Source: Thermovenabulum sp049701175
GTDB lineage: Bacteria > Bacillota > Thermosediminibacteria > Thermosediminibacterales > Thermosediminibacteraceae
Assembly (NCBI RefSeq): GCF_049701175.1
Contig: NZ_JBNATW010000041.1
Coordinates: 1-16,460, forward strand
DNA: 16,460 nt
Direction: 5' to 3'
The notes beneath the pieces were generated by a model that saw only the letters and a list, made by a program, of their open reading frames with translations, was not told where the DNA came from and searched no databases. How positions within the stretch are numbered: the stretch's first letter is position 1; each line of letters starts with the position of its first letter. The position numbers were made by a program, and so were the translations under genes. Below, piece by piece: positions 7,523-13,930 of the stretch.

Positions 7523-7878
7523 TTCAGTCAATTGTGGCTATTGTTATCTGTATTTCCTGGCTTCTCCTAAGCTTGTTTACCAATGCAGCAGTGTGGAAAA
7601 ATCTTACGTTTAATCCCTTTTTGCAAGCCTCTCCTCCAATTGCAGTAGCCAGATGGGTTTTCCCGGTTCATATATTGTCGTAAAGAATAAGGTTTCGCTT
7701 CTCTTCGATAAACTTACAATCTTTCAGGTCCTGTGGTGTAAGTCCCTACGATAGCTTTATTTCATCAAAGATGTAATCGGCAAATGTTTTTATTGTGTAA
7801 AAGCCAGATTTTTTCAAGAGCCTTTCTCTTTTTCTTGCTTCACTATCTTCCAATCTTTTTAGCTCACTGGTATAAAGA
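7523..7878 (-). pseudogene. Remnant of istB, the IS21-family helper ATPase
   Basis: On the minus strand one frame reads SELKRLEDSEARKRERLLKK, then FADYIFDEIKLS, stop (TAG), GLTPQDLKDCKFIEEKRNLI, LYDNI, stop (TGA), TGKTHLATAIGGEACKKG and VRFFHTAALVNKL. This is the characteristic IstB order, with the Walker A motif (family form GNxGTGKTH) here destroyed by the TGA. The rest of the ATPase is missing after about 7565, where the frame runs into unrelated codons and a stop at 7523-7525. IstB normally loads the IS21 transposase IstA onto DNA; no istA is present in the window. It is a dead fragment, about half the usual length of about 250 residues. Confidence 0.8.
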
Positions 7879-7884
7879 CTTTAT

Positions 7885-8205
7885 AAAAATTGCAAGGAAA
7901 ATACTGAATGATAATAGTAAACTGGTAAAAATGATCAAAAAGGTAATATAGAAAGTTTAGTGGAAGAACAAACTATGTTACCAAAAATCAGAATTTAAGA
8001 GAAAAATTTCACAAAGTTTGGTAACAAACGTTATTACCATGGTAACAAAATAACGTAAAATAGTTAGATTACTTTAAAACCAAGGCAAAGAAACTCCAAT
8101 GAGAGTTATTTTGTTGTTTCAAAATAAATCAGTTATCCACAACATCGTGCATGTAATTCAAAAACAGATTTGGGAATGCATGTATGATAGAAAAATGTCG
8201 AAATA
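7885..8205. other. Gene-free stretch with inverted repeats and a DnaA-box match
   Basis: No gene is visible. GTTACCAAA (7977-7985) is an exact inverted match of TTTGGTAAC (8017-8025). CGTTAT (8029-8034) and ATAACG (8050-8055) flank the palindrome TTACCATGGTAA (8034-8045). TTATCCACA at 8133-8141 equals the consensus DnaA box, but it stands alone. These could be IS-end or operator remains. Confidence 0.35.
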
Positions 8206-8235
8206 TTGAATAATAAAAGGAAATATAGCTATAAA
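8206..8235 (+). promoter_or_regulatory. Possible promoter ahead of the orphan terminator
   Basis: TTGAAT (8206-8211) and TATAAA (8230-8235) are spaced by 18 nt. A transcript from about 8242 would end at the strong terminator near 8331, giving a roughly 90-nt RNA. In such AT-rich DNA chance matches are common. Confidence 0.25.
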
Positions 8236-8291
8236 TCAATTTTATAAATTCGCAATATAACTTTTAGCGGTAAGGTATTTTAAAATAAAAA

Positions 8292-8331
8292 GAGAATCCT
8301 TGAAAGAAGGGATTCTCGTTTTTTTTTTTTT
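8292..8331 (+). terminator. Strong orphan intrinsic terminator
   Basis: GAGAATCC (8292-8299), 10-nt loop, GGATTCTC (8310-8317), G, then 13 T residues. It is the strongest terminator in the window, yet no open reading frame precedes it on the + strand for about 950 bases. It either ends a small RNA or is left over from a lost gene. Confidence 0.8.
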
Positions 8332-8441
8332 GTAGAAATGATTTTTATGAAATTAAAAAAATATACAATTTACTGAAATACAAGTACAGCTTTGAAAGAA
8401 AATAAAGGTATGACACGTTTTTTAAGTCAAATTGTCCAAAA

Positions 8442-8543
8442 TTAAGGGGTTAAGCCGCCAAGAAGTGCAATTGTCTGTCCTTCTTTTAAACAAGGATAAA
8501 GGCCTTCGATACCTCTACCTTCTTTGCAACTAATTACGTGATA
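8442..8543 (-). pseudogene. Short fragment resembling ribosome-assembly GTPase RsgA
   Basis: The minus strand reads YHVISCKEGRGIEGLYPCLK followed by EGQTIALLGG, then a stop. RsgA (YjeQ) proteins have the closely similar run ending in a P-loop (VSAKTGEGLEEL...LKPGKTVALLGSSGVGKST), so this looks like the piece just ahead of the P-loop, truncated before GxxGxGKS. Only 33 codons remain. Identification is by pattern only, and other P-loop GTPases are possible. Confidence 0.4.
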
Positions 8544-8571
8544 CACGGGGACGATTCTTTTGTCTGAGGCA
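8541..8571. repeat. Possible REP-like palindromic-element half
   Basis: ACACGGGGACGATTCTTTTG at 8543-8562, continuing TCTGAGGCA, resembles a repetitive sequence (GACAAAAGAACCGTCCCC type) that is scattered through many Firmicute genomes near REP-associated transposases. Only one copy lies in the window, so this rests on recall. Confidence 0.3.
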
Positions 8572-8576
8572 TTAAT

Positions 8577-9005
8577 TTACAAAAATGGATTTACCACTTT
8601 TATTTTATCAAAATACTGACCTGGATTTAAATCCTCACTCCATATTACATCGCAATCAAGATTTATTGCGCTACAAATTATAAGAGAATCCCAAAATGAA
8701 ATCATATAACGCTGAGATATTTGTATTGCTTCAAGTATATCGCCGACATCAGGCATATCCAATTTCCAAAACCCAAGATCTGAAATAATTTGTGACGCTT
8801 GCAAAGGAGATAATGGCTTTTTTACCTTTTTTGTAATAGTTACGTAAAACTCTTGGAGAACCTGAGTACTCAGACACCCCTTTCTTGTGTCCCACAACTC
8901 TTTTAATAATTCTTTTGCAATTTCATGTTTTCTGCCTGCAGATGCGTCGTGAGCATAAACCAAAACATTTGTATCAACAAACTGTAAACCAAAATTATCT
9001 CTCAT
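8577..9005 (-). CDS. PIN-domain toxin, VapC family
   Basis: Predicted Mg-dependent endoribonuclease toxin of a type II toxin-antitoxin system. The 142 residues carry the complete PIN acidic set: D11 in the opening FVDTNVLVYAHD, E52 in VLQEFYV, D106 in SFWDSLI and D125 in SEDL. The length is typical. The ATG at 9005 lies inside the end of the antitoxin gene with GAGAGGA about 5 nt upstream, so the two are translationally coupled (11-nt overlap). The RNA target cannot be told from sequence. The pair is flanked by transposon and gene debris, in keeping with the mobility of such modules, and both reading frames look intact. Confidence 0.88.
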   Translation of the reverse strand: MRDNFGLQFVDTNVLVYAHDASAGRKHEIAKELLKELWDTRKGCLSTQVLQEFYVTITKKVKKPLSPLQASQIISDLGFWKLDMPDVGDILEAIQISQRYMISFWDSLIICSAINLDCDVIWSEDLNPGQYFDKIKVVNPFL

Positions 9006-9240
9006 ACAAATCCTCTCTATTCCAATTAGTTTTACCTTCTGTCCCTAAATCAATATTATTTTCTAATATAGCAATATGATGTAATCTTGCTTTTTCATAT
9101 AAATCTTCTTTTTTAACTATTTCTTCTAATGTTTTAGTTAAAAGGCCAGATACAGATGTTTGCTTATCTATAGCTATATGCTTTACCTTTTGTAATAAAT
9201 CCTTAGGTAATGATAATGTAATATTCTGTGTCTTTTTCAC
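8995..9240 (-). CDS. Ribbon-helix-helix antitoxin, VapB-like
   Basis: An 81-residue partner of the PIN toxin. The N-terminus NITLSLPKDLLQKVKHIAID with VSGLLTKTLEEIV after it is a ribbon-helix-helix DNA-binding pattern: a short beta strand, then two helices, about residues 6-46. The charged C-terminal part (KARLHHIAILENN onward) would wrap the toxin. The GTG start at 9240 has GGAGGTG 6 nt upstream. As in other such modules, the antitoxin probably represses its own promoter (9262-9290) alone or with the toxin. It precedes and overlaps the toxin gene by 11 nt. Confidence 0.85.
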   Translation of the reverse strand: MKKTQNITLSLPKDLLQKVKHIAIDKQTSVSGLLTKTLEEIVKKEDLYEKARLHHIAILENNIDLGTEGKTNWNREDLYER

Positions 9241-9261
9241 AATATCACCTCCACGTAATTT

Positions 9262-9290
9262 AGTATAGCACTTTTTTGCGTGTATCTCAA
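9262..9290 (-). promoter_or_regulatory. Promoter of the vapBC-type operon
   Basis: On the minus strand TTGAGA (9290-9285) and TATACT (9267-9262) are separated by exactly 17 nt, and the antitoxin GTG lies 22 nt beyond the -10. Good matches to the sigma-A consensus; autoregulation by the antitoxin is expected. Confidence 0.7.
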
Positions 9291-9302
9291 TAGGTTATAA
9301 AT

Positions 9303-9569
9303 AAACTTATCATTGAAGAATTTTTACGTCACCCTTCTGCAAAAATTTTACATGGGAAGATAGAAGACCATACCTTGCGTTGGCCTGTGAACCAGCAGAA
9401 ATTGAAGAAGGTAGTACAAACAAAATTAGAAAAGAATTATAGGGCAGAATATATAGAAAAATGGCTTAGAGTATCCTTGCTAGCTTTAAAAGGGCCTTTT
9501 GCCGGTAGTCCCTGGGTAAAGTATTTCTTAAAGGAATTAACGCATATAAATCCTTTTGCCATTATTTAA
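9303..9569 (+). pseudogene. C-terminal fragment of an unrecognised protein, possibly a transposase
   Basis: An open frame runs from about 9303 without a proper start (first in-frame TTG at 9375, no ribosome binding site) to a TAA at 9567-9569. It reads LIIEEFLRHPSAKILHGKIE, then LRWPVNQQKLKK and ALKGPFAGSPWVKYFLKEL. The basic, aromatic composition and the downstream repeat (9727-9783), which is shared with the ISLre2-type remnant at 3706, suggest the 3' part of a transposase, possibly of the same family. I could not confirm this from motifs. It begins abruptly behind the toxin-antitoxin promoter region. Confidence 0.4.
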
Positions 9570-9678
9570 ACACAAGAACGATAGGTAAAGGATAAAGGCA
9601 AAAGGCGTTTTATACGCTAAATTAAGCCTGCTAACAGCCTTAATATGATAATGCTTTTTATACAGTAGTATTGTAATA

Positions 9679-9698
9679 ATTTAACATTAATGTTAAAT
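9679..9698. repeat. 20-bp perfect palindrome
   Basis: ATTTAACATTAATGTTAAAT is identical to its reverse complement. It lies about 100 nt upstream of the regulator promoter and downstream of the 9303-9569 fragment. It may be an operator or part of an IS end; its base content makes chance possible. Confidence 0.4.
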
Positions 9699-9726
9699 AT
9701 TGCAAATACTAATTATAAAGTTAATC

Positions 9727-9783
9727 TTAAGCAGAGAGGTAAAAAATTTTTTAAAAAGTTACCTACTAAATATTGACACAGAC
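9727..9783 (+). repeat. IS-associated repeat block, copy B
   Basis: Second copy of the block at 3984-4048, in the same orientation. Shared cores include AAAGTTACCTAC and GACAC-(A/G)-GAC. It lies 158 nt after a truncated reading frame, as copy A lies after a transposase fragment. Confidence 0.55.
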
Positions 9784-9799
9784 AAGAGTGTTCCAATTC

Positions 9800-9828
9800 T
9801 TGACATAATTTAATATTGAGATTACAAT
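9800..9828 (+). promoter_or_regulatory. Promoter of the regulator / acyltransferase / patatin unit
   Basis: TTGACA (9800-9805) and TACAAT (9823-9828) are spaced by 17 nt, close to a perfect sigma-A promoter, about 40 nt ahead of the regulator start. It begins just beyond repeat copy B, so the repeat may have placed this promoter. Confidence 0.75.
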
Positions 9829-9869
9829 AATATTCATAAATTATTTTTGGTTTTTTGGGGGTAGTTCGT

Positions 9870-10547
9870 GTGATTTTGACCGAACGACGCAAGCAATTTC
9901 TAGAGAAATTAATTGATCTATTCCAAAAAACAAATGTTCCAGTTCACTACGAAACAATAGCAAATGCACTTGGTGTCAGCAAATGGACAGCATACGACGT
10001 ATTGAAAGAATTAGAAAAACTTGGCTACCTTACACGTGATTATACAGTAAATTCTAAAGAAATGGGACGTTCCCAAATTGTTTTTTTACCGACTAATAAA
10101 GCTATAAACTTATTTGAAGAAAAACGTGTAAAAGAAATAAATATTGATGAGTGGAATAAAATAAAGACAAAGGTACTTGAGCTGCTAAACAGCTTAAAAA
10201 GTCACAGCATTAGCGATGCTGTGCAAAAAATGCTGGAGGAAATTCCAAAAGTTCAGGTTCGAGTAACTTTTGGGGCATATGTCATAGGTTTATTTATTGT
10301 GTATCTTAAAAAATTGGGTGGGAGAACGGAAATGTTGATAAAAAGCCTAATGCAAAACGCACCTACCAATGAAATGCGCATCATAATATTTATAGGAACC
10401 GTCCTGGGTACTGTTATTCAAACGATGAATCATGAGATAGGGGGTGGGCTAACCGAATTAGTCGGACGGTATTTGAAGTCGCTTGCTGACCTTTCGGATT
10501 ATGAAAAGGGAATGCTTTCGGATTTTCTTAATGACGCTTTAGCTTGA
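9870..10547 (+). CDS. Winged-helix transcriptional regulator with an unknown C-terminal domain
   Basis: A 225-residue cytoplasmic protein. Residues 5-60 form a winged helix-turn-helix: VHYETIANALGVSKWTAYDV (25-44) is the HTH, followed by LKELEKLGYLTRDY as wing. This resembles the HTH_11/MarR-like fold used by many small regulators. The C-terminal 140 residues have helical, partly hydrophobic stretches (VRVTFGAYVIGLFIVYL and RIIIFIGTVLGTVIQTM) that could be a ligand or lipid-binding dimer domain or membrane-associated helices. I chose GTG at 9870 with GGGGG 8 nt upstream; a TTG at 9855 in frame has no clear site. It heads a unit with lipid-active genes, so lipid metabolism is a reasonable guess for its targets. 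The specific ligand is unknown. Confidence 0.7.
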   Translation: MILTERRKQFLEKLIDLFQKTNVPVHYETIANALGVSKWTAYDVLKELEKLGYLTRDYTVNSKEMGRSQIVFLPTNKAINLFEEKRVKEINIDEWNKIKTKVLELLNSLKSHSISDAVQKMLEEIPKVQVRVTFGAYVIGLFIVYLKKLGGRTEMLIKSLMQNAPTNEMRIIIFIGTVLGTVIQTMNHEIGGGLTELVGRYLKSLADLSDYEKGMLSDFLNDALA

Positions 10548-10818
10548 TGTTGGTCACAGATTTAATCTACGATCTTTTTATTTTGACAAGTTTTTTGGTC
10601 TTTTGGGTATATTGAGTTTTGAAATTAATGTAAATTTTAGAGAAGACAACTAATATTTCATGCTTTACAAAAACCCAAGATTTTGCAAGGTCAACAACAG
10701 ATGTTAATATTGCTTGTTTAGGTAAACCTAAAGGAGCAAAAGGGGAAGTTCGTTTTTTAAAGGTAGGCAAATTTTAAGACATAATGTTGTTTTATTGACT
10801 GAAAAAAGGAGTATCACT

Positions 10819-11217
10819 TTGAACAGTTTAAGATGGGAAGTTGCTTGCAGATTGCCGATAGTCGGATCATTTTTAAGCTCAATAGGTGCTGTACCAGTGC
10901 AAAACGAGAGTAATGAGTTGGCTGGGATAAGGGCTGCCTTGCGGGTATTGGAGCAAGGGAAAACTCTTGCGCTTTTTCCTGAGGGTCGGGTTTGTAACCA
11001 TGATGGACTGTGCCCTTTTCAACCTGGGTGGGCCTATCTCGCTTTGAAGACAGGCGTGCCCGTTGTGCCGTCTATTATCCCACGCCGTGGTAAAATTTAC
11101 ATGCAAATTGCTGCACCATGGACTTTAAAAAAGGTTCAACGACCCAGGCAAGAAATCTTGGAGGATTTGAATGCAAAACTGTTTAGTCAAATTGATCAAA
11201 TGTTAAAGAATTTGTAG
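10819..11217 (+). CDS. N-terminally truncated PlsC-type lysophospholipid acyltransferase
   Basis: The 132 residues match the C-terminal two thirds of 1-acyl-glycerol-3-phosphate acyltransferases: LPIVGSFLSSIGAVPV (12-27), then the block III signature LFPEGR (52-57), a PFQPGWAYLALKTGVPVVP stretch (66-84) and a variable end. The N-terminal third, including the catalytic NHxxxxD motif, is absent; upstream codons to 10732 in this frame do not supply it, and a stop lies at 10729. The TTG start at 10819 has AAAAGGAG 7 nt upstream; another in-frame TTG lies at 10795. Without HX4D it should not be an active acyltransferase, so it is a pseudogene or a fragment. It is followed after 20 nt by the patatin-like gene. 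Confidence 0.7.
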   Translation: MNSLRWEVACRLPIVGSFLSSIGAVPVQNESNELAGIRAALRVLEQGKTLALFPEGRVCNHDGLCPFQPGWAYLALKTGVPVVPSIIPRRGKIYMQIAAPWTLKKVQRPRQEILEDLNAKLFSQIDQMLKNL

Positions 11218-11237
11218 CGGCAGTGGAGGCGAAAAAC

Positions 11238-12185
11238 ATGAATAAAAAGCAGAATTTTAAAGTAAAGCCATGTATTGGAATAGCCTTGGGGAGCGGCGGT
11301 GCTAGAGGTTGTGCTCACATAGGTGTGCTCAAAGCGTTGCATGAAGCAAATATACCGATTGATGTTATTGCGGGGACTAGCATGGGGGCAGTAGTAGGCG
11401 CAGCATATGCTACAGGTTACCGGATCGAAGAATTGGAGGATATGGCTCTGCAAATGCGGTGGCGATGGTTGCTTAACCTTTTTGACCCTACTCTACCCCG
11501 TCAAGGCATAATAGCTGGAAACAAAATTGAAAAGTATTTTGAAATATTAACAAAGGGAAAAGAGTTTGCACAGTTGAAAAAACCTTTAATTGTTATTGCT
11601 ACTGATATCATTTCTGGAGAAGAAGTGCGTATAAATAAAGGATTGGTGGCTAAGGCCTTACGAGCCAGCATAGCCATACCTGGTTTATTTTCTCCAATTA
11701 AGTCAGGGAAAAGACTTTTGGTGGATGGTTCGGTTACCACCCCTGTGCCCATACTGGCAGTAATGGAGGCCGGGGCAGATATTGTTATCGCTGTTGATGT
11801 TAGTTCGAAAGTGGATCAAACTTCCAGTTTGGAAAAAATATGGAAACGATTAAAGAGTATGTCTTCTAAAAAAATTGTTCGTTTTATTAAAAATTCACAA
11901 TTTGAAATTATAAACATTATAGATAATACACTGGAATTGTGTGACCACCCTAAAGAAGTTTCTAAGCTTACAACAATAGCTAATAAGCATTATTTTATGT
12001 TAAAACCCGATGTAGGAGATGTAAGGTGGTATGAGTTTTATCGGGTTAAGGAGTGTATTCATGCTGGAGAAGTTATGGGAAAACAGGTAGCTGAAAAACT
12101 AAGATGTTTTCTTGATTCCGGAAAATATGGCGAAGAGACTGAAAAGCAAAACTGTTGGGGACTAAGAGAAAGAATATGTAACTAA
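11238..12185 (+). CDS. Patatin-like phospholipase family protein
   Basis: Predicted serine lipid acyl hydrolase of 315 residues, RssA/YlbK-like. The patatin fold markers are in order: glycine-rich oxyanion loop GSGGARG (18-24), nucleophile elbow GTSMG with Ser48, and the catalytic Asp163 in DGS with GADIVIAVDVS beyond. The C-terminal part (about 185-315) is variable and helical. There is no signal peptide, so it should act in the cytosol or at the inner membrane face on phospholipids or acyl-CoA-like substrates. The ATG at 11238 has GGAGG 8 nt upstream; a GTG at 11223 is possible but its site is poor. It is co-directional with and only 20 nt behind the truncated acyltransferase, so both belong to the unit started at 9800. 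Confidence 0.9.
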   Translation: MNKKQNFKVKPCIGIALGSGGARGCAHIGVLKALHEANIPIDVIAGTSMGAVVGAAYATGYRIEELEDMALQMRWRWLLNLFDPTLPRQGIIAGNKIEKYFEILTKGKEFAQLKKPLIVIATDIISGEEVRINKGLVAKALRASIAIPGLFSPIKSGKRLLVDGSVTTPVPILAVMEAGADIVIAVDVSSKVDQTSSLEKIWKRLKSMSSKKIVRFIKNSQFEIINIIDNTLELCDHPKEVSKLTTIANKHYFMLKPDVGDVRWYEFYRVKECIHAGEVMGKQVAEKLRCFLDSGKYGEETEKQNCWGLRERICN

Positions 12186-12197
12186 TTAGTTTCCATT

Positions 12198-12296
12198 GAA
12201 AAATACACCACTCAAAAATTTCACTGGATTTTAAATGAACTCCCGAAAATACTTCAGAACCTGGGGTTTGATATAACTACAGAAATAGGGAAATAG
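12198..12296 (+). pseudogene. Short 3' fragment of an unknown gene
   Basis: An in-frame run of 32 codons reads EKYTTQKFHWILNELPKILQ followed by NLGFDITTEIGK and TAG at 12294-12296. It has no start codon with a ribosome binding site and is not continuous with the patatin gene. It looks like the end of a lost gene. No family recognised. Confidence 0.3.
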
Positions 12297-12344
12297 CTTG
12301 AATAAAATATATACAAGTCTTTAGTCTTTTTTAAATAAAATTTA

Positions 12345-12401
12345 AATAAAAAACCTTAAAATACTTGATACTTGACGTGAAACCAAATAAGGTTTTTTAT
12401 T
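12345..12401. terminator. Bidirectional hairpin terminator candidate
   Basis: A perfect 14-bp inverted repeat, AATAAAAAACCTTA (12345-12358) and TAAGGTTTTTTATT (12388-12401), with a 29-nt loop. The T-rich right arm and A-rich left arm could end transcription in either direction. The long loop lowers certainty. It would close the unit ending with the patatin gene. Confidence 0.45.
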
Positions 12402-12484
12402 GAAATATCTGGTAATATGATGTAATATTAAAATATAATTATCCTGACGTGAGGAAACATTCTGAAGCGAAGGGAGAAGAGATT

Positions 12485-12979
12485 ATGAAATTCGAGACAA
12501 AATCTTTGATTAGAACTGCTCTTTTATTAGCGATAACCTTGGTTGTGCAGTTCCTCAAGATGCCTCAGCTTATAACGGGCTCTCTTGTGAATGCCATGCT
12601 GGTGATCGGAACAGGCACTGTGGGATTGTTTTCGGGCATATCCATTGGCCTTTTAACCCCCGTTATTGCTTTTTTAGTCGGCATCCTAAAGTTCCCGCCT
12701 ATGATTCCTTTTATTATTGTGGGCAATGCTCTCTACGTTTGGCTTTATTCCTCTCAAAAGAATGCAGTAATAGGAGTACCACTGGCAGCGGTAATGAAAT
12801 ACGTGTGGCTCTCCATTTCAGCTAAATACATTCTTAAAGGTTTAGGCATTAAAGTACCTGCGCTGGTGGTTCAGGCTTTTACTCTTCCGCAGCTAATTAC
12901 GGCTCTGCTGGGTGGGGTAATAGGTGTGGCGGTAATTTTACTGCTTCAGCGCTATTTCGCCAAGGCAGAAAAATTGTGA
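12485..12979 (+). CDS. ECF-type transporter substrate-binding (S) component
   Basis: A 164-residue integral membrane protein with about five hydrophobic helices (approximately 9-25, 30-48, 50-70, 72-92 and 128-155). The opening FETKSLIRTALLLAIT and the GLFSGISIGLLTPVIAF helix resemble small S components of energy-coupling factor transporters. These bind a vitamin or related substrate and share an EcfA/A'/T module encoded elsewhere. No EcfT or ATPase is present here. The ATG at 12485 follows AAGGGAG by 8 nt; the GTG at 12449 lacks such a site. No riboswitch-like leader that would reveal the substrate is recognisable. Single gene, followed by a hairpin at 12979-13009. Confidence 0.75.
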   Translation: MKFETKSLIRTALLLAITLVVQFLKMPQLITGSLVNAMLVIGTGTVGLFSGISIGLLTPVIAFLVGILKFPPMIPFIIVGNALYVWLYSSQKNAVIGVPLAAVMKYVWLSISAKYILKGLGIKVPALVVQAFTLPQLITALLGGVIGVAVILLLQRYFAKAEKL

Positions 12980-13009
12980 AATGCGAGTGTATTTTTGTCG
13001 CTCGCATTT
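12979..13009 (+). terminator. Hairpin downstream of the ECF S component
   Basis: AAATGCGAG (12979-12987), 13-nt loop, CTCGCATTT (13001-13009) form a perfect 9-bp stem starting at the stop codon. There is no long T tract, so termination may be weak. Confidence 0.45.
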
Positions 13010-13027
13010 ATTATGTGCACCCGGCTG

Positions 13028-13047
13028 GCTAAATATTGACCCGCACA
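13028..13047. repeat. Weak third match to the IS-associated repeat
   Basis: CTAAATATTGAC at 13029-13040 with a partly matching GCAC tail resembles the end of copy B (CTAAATATTGACACAGAC). Only about 12 exact bases are shared, so this may be chance. Confidence 0.25.
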
Positions 13048-13060
13048 ATGTTGATTAGTT

Positions 13061-13090
13061 TTGCTATAAAATAAATTTTTATTATAGAAT
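13061..13090 (+). promoter_or_regulatory. Possible promoter of the UPF0173 hydrolase
   Basis: TTGCTA (13061-13066) and TAGAAT (13085-13090) are 18 nt apart, with the AAAGGAGG site about 20 nt beyond the -10. A moderate match to the sigma-A consensus. Confidence 0.45.
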
Positions 13091-13126
13091 ATTAATCAGG
13101 ATACTTTTCCGAAAGGAGGCATGTAA

Positions 13127-13819
13127 ATGGTTAAAATAACATTTTATGGTCACGCGTGTTTTAAAATAAGCTCATCAAAGTTTTCAATTATTATAGACCC
13201 TTGGCTTAAAAACAACCCTCAAGCTAATATAAGCCCTGAACAGGTGGAGGTAGACTATATACTTATTACACATGGACATGGAGACCATTTTGGCGATGCT
13301 TTAGAAATAGCGAAGGCTAATAATGCCACGATAATTGCTCCATACGAGCTTGCTACATATTGCCAATCTAAGGGTGCAAAGGTCCATCCAATGCATATAG
13401 GAGGAGATTATACCTTTGATTTTGGTTGGCTACAGCTTACACCAGCGATGCACGGTTCTGGATATATAGAAGGGGATAATATAATTTACATGGGTAGTCC
13501 CTGTGGATTCCTGATTGGGATTGAGGGGAAGACTATTTACCATGCTGGAGATACGGGCCTTTTTGGTGATATGAAGCTTATAGGGGAGAAGACTTCATTA
13601 GATGTGGCAATGCTACCTATCGGTGGCAATTTCGTTATGGGTATAGATGATGCCGTGAAAGCCGTGGAATTCTTAAAACCTAAGATAGTTGTTCCTATGC
13701 ACTATAACACCTTTGACATTATAAAAAAGGATCCGGAGGAATTTAAGAAAAAGGTTGAGAACAAAACTGGTACTGATGTCGTTATACTTAAACCAGGAGA
13801 AATGATTACTGTAAATTAA
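13127..13819 (+). CDS. UPF0173 metal-dependent hydrolase (MBL fold)
   Basis: Intact 230-residue cytosolic metallo-beta-lactamase-fold protein of the UPF0173 / beta-lactamase-like L-ascorbate-type group. Metal-site motifs are in place: THGHGDH at 48-54 (H49, H51, D53, H54), H109 in PAMHGSG, D142 in HAGDTG and H192 in VVPMHYNTF. These bind two metal ions for hydrolysis of a phosphodiester- or ester-type substrate; the real substrate is unknown. The start is supported by AAAGGAGG 7 nt upstream and by the usual MVKITFYGHACF N-terminus. It is monocistronic, with a possible promoter at 13061-13090. No terminator is seen behind it; the following 580 bases hold only an IS256 remnant. Confidence 0.92.
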   Translation: MVKITFYGHACFKISSSKFSIIIDPWLKNNPQANISPEQVEVDYILITHGHGDHFGDALEIAKANNATIIAPYELATYCQSKGAKVHPMHIGGDYTFDFGWLQLTPAMHGSGYIEGDNIIYMGSPCGFLIGIEGKTIYHAGDTGLFGDMKLIGEKTSLDVAMLPIGGNFVMGIDDAVKAVEFLKPKIVVPMHYNTFDIIKKDPEEFKKKVENKTGTDVVILKPGEMITVN

Positions 13820-13930
13820 GAATGGTAAAAAGACCGCCAAGACATTTATCTAACAATTATCTATCAACCAATTAGTATCAAAAGAGGCAAGAAGCAATGC
13901 ACCTAAAATTTGGGGTGGTGAAGTAATCGT

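Noticed and set aside
8029..8055. CGTTAT ... ATAACG as a second ModE-type operator
   Set aside because: The half-sites are 15 nt apart instead of 12 and no gene follows, so it does not match the operator at 4108-4131.
8133..8141. Perfect DnaA-box match TTATCCACA
   Set aside because: Only one box, no cluster, no AT-rich unwinding element with adjacent replication genes; not an origin.
10567..10770. 67-residue minus-strand open frame (MPTFKKRTSPFAPLGLPKQA start)
   Set aside because: No ribosome binding site or recognised family and it lies opposite eroded sequence; chance or remnant.
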